64,000 nt of DNA from the NCBI GenBank assembly GCA_026075535.2, contig AP026538.1:3782001-3846000 (forward strand), written 5' to 3'. Shown in pieces: positions 57,069 to 64,000 of the stretch; within the stretch, counting starts at the first letter, position 1; each line of letters begins with the position of its first letter. Position numbers and translations under genes: made by a program. Below the pieces are notes generated by a model. The model was not told the DNA's origin and made no database searches. It was given only the letters and a program-made list of their open reading frames with translations. This DNA comes from Tricholoma matsutake. Lineage: Eukaryota > Basidiomycota > Agaricomycetes > Agaricales > Tricholomataceae.

Positions 57069-58339
57069 ATAGAAAAATCCTGCTCCTCTACAACTTCTGA
57101 CTTGATATCCTCTGCAACCTGATCCTTCACTTCCTCAACATCTACAAGCACCAACAAGTCTTGGAGGAGTTCATCTCACCCCTCAGGGGTGAGCATGTGG
57201 ATATCCTGATGATGGGGACATGCTCCAGCCCTGTGCCCAGTTTCCCTACAACAGTAGCAGAGATCCAACCTATGCGCACAGCTGTGGGCTGCATCAACAT
57301 CCATTGGTACTGGGACATTGATGGCTGGTGTGGGAGTCTGATGAACAGGAATGGGGTTAAGGCAGGGAAGGGTTTGATTGAAGGTGTAGGGTGCATGAGT
57401 GGTAGTTGGAGCACAGAATGCAGCGTTAAATGCTGCATTTGTGAGTTGGTTCTCATCACAGAGTGAAGCAGCTTCATACCAAGCATAGATATCATTGTCC
57501 ACTGGGCGCCCTTCCAACATCTGTGCAATCTGGTCCTGAATTTCTTGGTTGAGGCCCCGTCAGAACTTCACCACCACTGGTAGCCCACTCCCATATCCTG
57601 CCATGTCCACCAAATCCTTAAACTCATCGATATAATTGTCCACAGATTGACGCGCCTGGTGGTAAGAGGATGACTCGAGTCATGTCACTGCTCGGTGGTG
57701 CTCGTTGAGGGGACAAAAGTGGCATACAAATTCAGCTCGAAAGTCACCCCAAGTGGAGAAAGGTAGAGAACTGAGTTCTTTAGTTTGACACAGAATACGG
57801 TCCATGTAGAGATAGGCATGTTCAGATTTCATGTATGTGAAGGCCCAATAAATTTTTGCAGCCTCATCGACAAATTGATGCGACTGGAGACTGATGTATA
57901 ACTCACAGGAATTAAGGAATGCATGTCCCTGTGCACATGCACCATTAAATTCAGTGGGGGGAGATGGTTTGATCTGGGCATGCTCTTTAGTGGGCGCGTT
58001 TGGCAGTACATCATTGTTGGGTGCACTTGGAGTCGCAATGGGGGGAATATTGGTCATAGGGTTAGTCTGGAGGGTCCTGATGAAGTTTTTTATCATAGAT
58101 TTAAGTGAATCGATTTGCGTGCGTATTCCAGAAATGTTGCTTTCAAGCGCGTCAAGGTGCTCTGATGCATCCATGTCGCTAGGGGGTGTGTTTGGTGAAA
58201 ATGGTGGTGCAGTAAAGGTGAGACTGTCTGGAATGGTGTGTAGGGGGTCTGTGGAGCTTTGGGAAGCATCGTCCACTCCGTACCTGCCTATCTTGGGCAG
58301 TGCATTCACAATTTTGGGCCTTAGGGGAGAGTTTTCTAC
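57069..58339 (-). pseudogene. gag, element 2
   Basis: Open from within the LTR to 57680, then a stop and frame change. Helical N-terminus (LDALESNISGIRTQIDSLK), capsid-like core (HAFLNSCELYISLQSHQF; IYWAFTYM; WGDFRAEFV), and zinc knuckle CYCCRETGHRAGAC (about 57254-57210). The second knuckle-side residue is R where element 1 has G, and the zinc ligands are intact. Confidence 0.95.
58328..58337 (-). promoter_or_regulatory. candidate self-priming PBS, element 2
   Basis: On the minus strand AGAAAACTCT, 2 nt after the LTR end, exactly complementary to AGAGTTTTCT within the 5' LTR (58441-58450). Identical arrangement to element 1. Confidence 0.55.
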
Positions 58340-58764
58340 TATAAGGGCAACCTCAGCCTCTAGCAAAGGGAAATCTGAAGTTAAAATTATACTACATATT
58401 ACAGGGATTGGGGATGCACCTAGCAAAGGGAAATCCGAAGAGAAAACTCTAAGGATCCCTTTGCCGATGCCCAGTATATGTGAAGATGACAAAAATCAAA
58501 TAATAACCTAAAAATAGAAAAGGTGGAGATAGGCAGATCAAGGCCGCTGAATGACATCATACCAAGGGGTAGATGTCGGAAGGGGTGCTCTGCCTCTAAA
58601 TATAAAACTGTCAACATGCACAAACATGATAGAAAGGGAAATTAGTAATAAAATCCGGAAAAATCATAGAAAATGAAGAATAGAAGGAAATGAAGTGAGG
58701 AAAAATATAGAACAAACATAAAAAATAGGAGAAACACACAGGGCACCCCCCTAGTCCCCTTACA
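58340..58764 (-). repeat. 5' LTR of chromovirus element 2
   Basis: 425 bp. TATATACTGGGCATCGG near 58479-58463 supplies a TATA-like box about 25-30 nt upstream of the putative transcript start (58450). It carries an internal direct repeat of TAGCAAAGGGAAATCYGAAG (58361-58380 and 58421-58441). Confidence 0.95.
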
Positions 58765-58769
58765 AGATT

Positions 58770-60226
58770 GCCATTAGATGGGAGGTATGCTTGTTGCTCC
58801 TCAACTGGAATAGCATGTGTGTTGGCTGGGAGATCTGACAGGCCCAATGCCACATCACTGTCATCATCCAGGTCACCGGGGGTATCAAATTCCCCTTCAT
58901 TATCATGGGTGACCCATGAGGGAGCAATGTCATGATCAGCAATGTTGGCAGCATTTTGTAACTGCATTAAGGTTACCATGTGAGATGTGAGAGCTTCTCT
59001 CTCCCATTCAACAGCTTGCGTGTCAGAAATGTGAGGTGATTTACCAAGTTGATGGACTTTGTCTTGTAATTCAATCCTGGTGATGATCAATGATGGGTTG
59101 TGATTGGTGGTAGGCAGTACAACTCACTGCATTTGTTCAAAAAGAATAGCAAAATCAATCCACTCCTCAACCATGGATTGAACCAGTGCTGATGCCAAAG
59201 TTAAGGCCATTTCCCCGCTGCCGATCCTGTCCCTGCTGCCTCTGCCATCTCTGATATGTGAGTGGCATACATATCCATTACCCTGATATCTGTGAGCCTC
59301 CAGGATTCTGCTGCCCTCACTTCATCCTCCCATCATTTGATTGCCAGTTGGTCGAATGCTGCTGTTAGTTCACCATGGTATTGGCTGAGTTGTGTAGAGT
59401 TCTCAAGGGCTTCCTGAGATTTTGAGCAGAGTGTGACTGTCATGCCAAGCATTTTCTTGTGATTTGAATCTGTACCATGATCATCAAGCATTTCTGCCTG
59501 ATGTGGCAAGGTCACTGTTCTGACCATCAGGGAAATGGAATTCAGTGATGCCCACAGAGACTCAAGTATTTCTCCTGCTACAATGCCGGACCCTGGAATG
59601 AAAGATGGAGCATAGTGAAAAAAGCATTCATCCTTGTGGCCATGAACATGCAAAAGCCCAATGGCCTGGTCAATGGTCAAGCCGGCTGGAAGATGGGCAT
59701 CAATATGTTCCCAAAGGTGGATAATGTACTGGCAGACAATGTCGTAAATGAGCATGACTCCCTGTTGAGGGTCAACTCTGGTGGTCTTCAGCACTTGAAG
59801 GAAAGCAAAGTCAACATTCTTTTGCTGTTCTCCATGAAACAGGTCTACCAATGCATTGGGCACATAACATCCATGCTGTGCACACGCAATAGCTGCTACT
59901 CCAGTCCTGTCACATGCCTTCAATGCCAGAAAAGCATTCACAACAGCTATGAATTTATTTTCACAAGGAGCCTTCTGGAAACCCAAATACAAATCAGACT
60001 GGCTTTGCGGCATCAGGAACAGCATTGGCCACCACCAAGGGAAGGTACCTACCATTAATTGTTCTATGGTGGCTTGGAGAAACAGCTCATATTCAGCCCA
60101 ATTTGGGGCCATCCCACCTCCATCCCATAGCCATATATCAGTATCGGAGTTTTTCTGCTGAACATGATCAGCTTTGAAATTGCCATCGGCCATGAATATG
60201 CATTTAAAAACAAATCTGAAATCCAT
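58770..60226 (-). pseudogene. KDZ transposase, catalytic core
   Basis: Begins CIFMADGNFKADH (first Asp, about 60190), then CAQHGCYVPNALVDLFHGEQ and YDIVCQYIIHLWEHIDAHLP (second Asp, about 59740), LLHVHGHKDECFFHYAPSFI, and GEILESLWASLNSISLMV (catalytic Glu, about 59565). These are the defining motifs of Kyakuja-Dileera-Zisupton transposases. A helical C-part (59090-58770) is interrupted at 58769 by gypsy element 2 and resumes at 52756. Frame changes at about 59340-59090 and 60200. Confidence 0.92.
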
Positions 60227-61020
60227 AGATTCATTTTAGATGCCACTGCACCGAGGTATTTTGACACCCACCAGTTCGCATCATCCTTCCAATTTTCCAG
60301 TATATTAATGCCTACTTGAGGACAGGCTGGACAGAAATTGGCAAGTGATCCTGGTTCAGAATTCAAAGGATCTCTTTGATTGTGTCCATACCCTGCCCAC
60401 TTCAATCTTTTCATCCAACGCCATAAGTGGAACATGCGCCAAAGCTCATGGTAGAGATTGACCACTTCAGCAGGCCTCATCAGCAATGTTACATGCCAAA
60501 TCAGCTGGTAAAACTGATAGGCCGATGCCTTTAATTCCAGATTACAGAGCCAAAAGTGGTCTAGGACCTGCACGGTGAACAGAGTCCATATGTTGGTGAA
60601 GCTTGTGGGTAGTAAGTTACTGGTTACCAGGTCCAAGGAAATTCGGTGTTCCCCCTGACACTGGCAGGTAATCATCACTAAGTGATGTATTCCATTTGTA
60701 TGGACCACACAAATATAACTGTTGTTCAAGGCATCGGCAGTTGGGACGGCATTGGCAGTGGGCATGGCATTGGCAGCTGGGATGGCATTGGCAGTTTGAT
60801 TAGGATTAGGCAAATATGGTTGAAACCCATGGATGTTGTCATTGGCATGCTCAACTTCAGATTTGTCATTGCCATCAAAGAAGTCTTGGAAACTGTTCTC
60901 AACATCAATATTCCCCTTCCCTTGATGCCAAAGGGCATCAAGGTGATTAAAAAATGCTGAGTTGGCCCCAGTTTCATCTTTGGACCAGTCATTGGCCTGA
61001 GACTCATTATATGTGTCCAA
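60064..61020 (-). pseudogene. KDZ transposase, pre-catalytic region
   Basis: An acidic linker with ANA/TADA repeats (about 60790-60720), then YICVVHTNGIHHLVMITCQC, VLDHFWLCNLELKASAYQFY, and CPACPQVGIN. This order matches the CxC2-type KDZ family: HxV...C...C, DxFxxLxLxxKxSAYDFY and CPACPxxGxN before the catalytic core. The final residues overlap the core in another frame, so a frameshift or short intron lies near 60200. Confidence 0.9.
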
Positions 61021-61027
61021 GTTTGAG

Positions 61028-61812
61028 TCAGGTGAAGAGGGCCAGTGCCAGTGCTGGTGCCGGTGCCGGTTGCTGATTGTTTGCCTGCCAATTGGCCGAC
61101 TCTTGCTCTGCTTTATCCTTCACATCTTCAAATGTCTCCAGATATTTCAATTGGAAGTTCAGAGTGTTGCAAATCGGCTGATCCATCTGGTGCTTGACTA
61201 AAATGTATGTGCTGACCTCCCATAGCTCAGCCCGGCAGAAGTGCATGCTGGTCCAGCATTCAATGCGATGGAAGGGATTTTGCCTGTGGGTTACACACAT
61301 GCATGTGCAGCAAAGTGTGCTTTCCAGTAAACAATCAATGCATCGCCAAATTGCCCATTTATTGAATGGACAGTGGTTGCAAACTTGTTTGTCAACCGAC
61401 CATGCCTGCCAAGCAAGGGATGCTTGCAGCAATTCATCTACTCGTCCCACAAACTCCAGTACATAGTCTCACTGTCTCTATTATTTGTATATGAGCCTCG
61501 CTCCATAAGCAATCAGTGTCAGAAACTAACCATGCTGATGTGTGGCCAAGTCAGCTTGGCGGCCACCTGAGGTTCTTGCATGTCCCATTCTGGAGCAACA
61601 TTGGGATTATCCTGTATAACAGAATTTGATTGACCTGGTTCTTCCACTGCAGTCAGGGGGACCTTGATGTGCTTTGTTTTTGGTCCATGTTTTGTGTTGA
61701 CCTCAACTTCTACATGTGTAACAGTATCGACTGCATCATCATTGTCCTCATGCAGGGGGGCATTCTTCTTTAATCTTCTCTTTTGCTTGTAAGGAACTCT
61801 TGTTAGGCTCAT
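61028..61812 (-). pseudogene. KDZ transposase N-terminus with CxC2-like cysteine cluster
   Basis: Starts ATG 61812 with a basic segment (SLTRVPYKQKRRLKKN), an acidic linker, then after a probable splice or shift (about 61519-61455) the cluster: CNHCPFNKWAIWRCIDCLLE, CCTCMCVTHRQNPFHRIECW. This is the CxC2 pattern (C-x2-C ... RC-x2-C ... C-x2-C ... H ... PFHRIE-x-W). It probably binds DNA or zinc at the N-terminus of the transposase. Confidence 0.88.
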
Positions 61813-61867
61813 GATGATTTGGGGTGAGTCACAACAACACCCAATTATTGATATTGTACTATCCTAT

Positions 61868-61900
61868 CGACCTCGTGTGATCCTCGTGTGATCCTCGTGT
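61868..61900. repeat. three tandem CCTCGTGTGAT-like units in the divergent promoter
   Basis: CCTCGTGTGATCCTCGTGTG and a third truncated unit lie between the KDZ start (61812, -) and the plus-strand ORF at 61961. CpGs are retained. Confidence 0.6.
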
Positions 61901-61960
61901 CAATGATATGTTTTATGTCAATGACAAGAGTTATTCTTTCCTTCACATCAGTCCCCCCCA

Positions 61961-62194
61961 ATGCTGCCTGAGCCATCAGAGAACCCATGGTTGAGACAGT
62001 ACCAGAAGGGAAGCAGATATACAGTTGAAGAGCAGAAGATCATTGAGCCTTATAAAGTTGCATTCCGATCGCAGGAATTGAAAGCTGGCCGATTGCAAAT
62101 ACTCAAGTGTGACATCCTCCCAGCAATATTCAACTACTGGGCATCAATTGACAGGGCCCCTATGGATGAGGAGGAGAGTCACATTCATGCCAAG
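61961..62194 (+). pseudogene. first exon of a gene divergent from KDZ, truncated
   Basis: ATG 61961. Reads NPWLRQYQKGSRYTVEEQKI, then a basic helix and LKCDILPAIFNYWASIDRAP. It ends with a good donor (AAG|GTAAAC at 62194/62195). This N-terminus resembles a recurrent Agaricomycete repeat-associated family, recognised from memory. No second exon was found: a tRNA-like sequence follows at 62477. Confidence 0.45.
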
Positions 62195-62476
62195 GTAAAC
62201 TCACAAGCATGTGAAGGTTGTATTATTGATCACATCACCAGGAACTAACAACCTGGCTTTCCAACAACTGGCAAATGACCAAAGGCCTCTCACAGAAATC
62301 AAACCACTTCAAAGCAGTAATTTACCGTGCCCCACATGTCCTAGCAGACTCCGCATGGACTGTGTGGAGTCCGAGCTAGTCTGTATGCAGAATCTGGGTC
62401 AATTTGATATCCTACGAGTTCCAAGCTTTTCAGACTTTATGAAAGTCATGACGTGCCTACAAAATATAGGTGTGCA
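62195..62476. other. spacer, carries GTGTGGAGTCCGAGCTAGTC motif
   Basis: Non-coding. The 21-nt motif at 62361-62381 recurs at 63962-63982. Confidence 0.4.
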
Positions 62477-62556
62477 GAGCAAGGATTGAACCCAAGACCT
62501 CCAAGTCATCACACAACAAACCAAACACATGTGATCAACCAGTTGAGCCACAGGAG
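62477..62556 (-). ncRNA. tRNA-like sequence (SINE head or tRNA pseudogene)
   Basis: On the minus strand: TGGCTCAACTGG (A box, about 62550-62539) and GGGTTCAATCC (B box, 62492-62482), spaced about 57 bp. The acceptor arms do not pair, so it is not a functional tRNA. Confidence 0.5.
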
Positions 62557-62655
62557 AATTATTTGTTAGTAATACATAGTTTATTTATGACACTCAAACT
62601 CAAACTCAAGTATTTATCTTTCAAAAATTGAACAAATAAATTTTATTAACTGCAT

Positions 62656-62676
62656 CCCTCGCGTCTAACGCGAGGG
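62656..62676. repeat. perfect 9-bp hairpin, 3-nt loop
   Basis: CCCTCGCGT-CTA-ACGCGAGGG, followed by A-rich sequence. CpGs are conserved in an otherwise CpG-poor neighbourhood. Helitron-type CTRR ends were not found next to it. Confidence 0.7.
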
Positions 62677-62816
62677 AGTATACAATACAATCAAAGAAAT
62701 ACAAAAAAAACTAATAATAATTACATTACAAACTATAGATTTAAAAAAAAAACTCCCCCTGAAATGTGGGGGAGGGCTAAAAGAAAAAGAAGAAAAAAAA
62801 ACCCACCCCACGACCC

Positions 62817-63010
62817 CACAATGGAGGCGGGTGGCTTGTCGTTGTTGTTGTTCCACCAGCGATCCACCCCATGAGCAGTTGCTCATGAGGCTGGGGGTGG
62901 GTGGTGCGTTGTTGTCGTCTCCTTTCCCTGTGTCTGGGCATCGTTCCACCCACGTTCCACCCCACGAGCAGTTGCTCATGAGGCTGGGGGTGGGTGGCTT
63001 GTCGTCATTT
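62817..63010. repeat. two-unit direct repeat with internal GAGCAGTTGCTC palindrome
   Basis: Units with CCACCCCAYGAGCAGTTGCT begin at 62864 and 62957 (93-bp offset), each followed by CATGAGGCTGGGGGTGGGTGG. The palindromic core can form a short hairpin. A T9/G13 run follows at about 63042-63066. Confidence 0.7.
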
Positions 63011-63637
63011 GTCGCCATTGTTCCCCATTTGGGTTTCTGTATTTTTTTTTTGGGGGGGGGGGGGTTTGGGCATGTCAGTGCGACGTGGCACGATTATGGA
63101 GGTTGGTGGGTGCTTACTAGGCAGGTATCCCCCTTCTGGGGTCTCCTGGCATCCCTGGGCACCCTCCTAGCCCATGTCGACAGCCTCACATCCCGTTTGA
63201 ATGGGGAGGAGGGGATTGGGTGGGCATGTGCGTGGGTTGCGCATTTTTCGTCGTGGCAGGTGGTGCCCAGTAGCATACAACTTAAAAGGCAATAAAATAC
63301 AATTAGCTGATTGATAAAACAAAAAACAAAAAAAAACACTTACTAGGGGCCCAAACGACGATTATTGTTGTTTGGGCCTGTTGTGTCAGCTTGGCTCATT
63401 GGGTCCTGTTGCATCGGCTCAGCTAGTTTGCTGTTTGTTGTTGATGGTGCAAGAGGCATTGGAGGCAGGGGCTGACTGGGCAGTGGTGGTGGTAGAGGGA
63501 GGTGGGAGGCAGTGGCATCGAGAGTGATGGTGGTGATCAACATCAACAATGATTGTTGATGCGTCTTGAACTTGCACATGAGTCACATGATTTAAATACG
63601 GTTAGATAATGCAATTGTTTGCACTTACTGATAACAG

Positions 63638-63715
63638 CTCTGTGGTGTAGTGGTTAATTGTGCTATTTATGCTTGGCGACAAGGCTTGGGGTTCGATTCT
63701 ACTTTAATACATAAT
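63638..63715 (+). ncRNA. tRNA-like sequence (SINE head or tRNA pseudogene)
   Basis: TGGTGTAGTGG (A box, 63643-63653) and GGTTCGATTCT (B box, 63690-63700), spacing 47 nt. The acceptor stem cannot pair properly. Confidence 0.5.
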
Positions 63716-63727
63716 TTTTCTGTAGTC

Positions 63728-64000
63728 AGCTAAGCCTCTGTTGTGCATCCACAGACTCAACTCGGACTTGACTCGGACATGTATCTGTCCAAGTCTGTCT
63801 GAGTCCGAGTAAATTGATGTTGCTTGGACAAAGTCCATGCGCACTCCGAGTAAAAGTCCAAAAATAGCTTGGACTCCACAAAAGTCCATGCGGACTCTCT
63901 AGGAGTCTGAGCAATATACAGGACATTTGAGCCAAATGAGTGGGTCCAGTCTGAGCTAGTCTGTGTGGAGTCCGAGCTAGTCCATGTGGAGTCCACCAAA
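63728..64000. repeat. short repeats of GGACTC/GAGTCC words
   Basis: Many imperfect copies of GAGTCCGAGYTAGTC and AAAGTCCATGCG in both orientations reach the window edge. One unit is shared with 62361-62381. Confidence 0.5.

Larger units (their letters stand above)
52757..58764 (-). mobile_element. gypsy chromovirus element 2, complete, 6.0 kb
   Basis: LTRs at 52757-53180 and 58340-58764 with a perfect 5-bp duplication AGATT (52752-52756 and 58765-58769), inserted in the KDZ gene. Coding order on the minus strand: gag, PR, RT, RNase H, IN, chromodomain. Fewer stops than element 1, but still several, and RT has YLDN. LTRs are very similar, indicating a relatively recent insertion. Confidence 0.97.

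Noticed and set aside
59615..60058. Plus-strand 147-codon open frame
   Set aside because: Antisense shadow of the KDZ catalytic core.
62477..62556. Functional tRNA gene
   Set aside because: A and B boxes are present, but acceptor arms do not pair and the anticodon arm is not clear.
62656..62676. Helitron 3' end hairpin
   Set aside because: No CTRR terminus follows within the expected 10-15 nt on either strand and no Rep/helicase sequence was seen.
1..64000. CRISPR arrays, bacterial operons or rRNA
   Set aside because: Repeats seen are minisatellites, LTRs and TIR elements, and the coding logic is spliced eukaryotic genes.

Overview
The window is eukaryotic DNA from a filamentous fungus, almost certainly an Agaricomycete (mushroom-forming Basidiomycota). 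Introns are mostly 50-55 nt. The host genes have typical agaric architecture: a GPI-type A1 aspartic protease, an Ost-alpha/TMEM184 transporter, a 4-TM protein and a BCK1-like domain. The repeats are chromoviral Ty3/gypsy and Ty1/copia elements and a KDZ transposase with a CxC2-type cysteine cluster. No species is assigned. No prokaryotic features, CRISPR array or rRNA were seen.

Layout. 1-10 kb is decayed repeat DNA: the end of a TG/CA-bounded repeat, a broken coiled-coil/cysteine-cluster gene, a gypsy integrase remnant, a solo LTR, minisatellites and a G-tract cluster. 10.4-14 kb is a CpG-richer island with a 574-bp TIR element and a 4-TM gene. 15.6-23.4 kb is a gypsy chromovirus (element 1, + strand) carrying two younger insertions. 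24.07-24.22 kb is a U2 snRNA gene (- strand) at the border of the main host island (24.2-35 kb: aspartic protease, Ost-alpha-like transporter, BCK1-like RA domain protein). 35.6-40.1 kb is bounded by 21-bp inverted repeats and contains a hAT-like MITE. 40.1-41.0 kb holds a decayed transposon-associated protein. 41.3-48.1 kb is a decayed copia element (- strand) interrupted by a solo LTR of its own family and by a 1.44-kb repeat. 49.0-61.8 kb is a KDZ transposon (- strand) split by a complete 6.0-kb gypsy chromovirus (element 2, TSD AGATT) and by a 1.1-kb repeat. 62-64 kb has a divergent exon beside the KDZ gene, two tRNA-like sequences and short repeats.

How it fits together. Two genomic compartments alternate: CpG-containing host islands, and TE blocks where CpG appears strongly depleted by eye and most reading frames carry TGA/TAA stops. 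Insertion order can be read from target-site duplications: KDZ, gypsy element 1 and copia are the older hosts, and gypsy element 2, the solo LTRs and the TGATG...CTATCA repeats are younger guests. The most interesting points are: a probable Tf1-like self-priming signature in the chromovirus LTR/PBS; a TG/CA-bounded 1.1-1.4 kb repeat family with 4-bp TSDs and no coding capacity; a TATA-containing U2 gene at the compartment border; a KDZ locus with a second ORF and a divergent partner; and several non-autonomous TIR elements.
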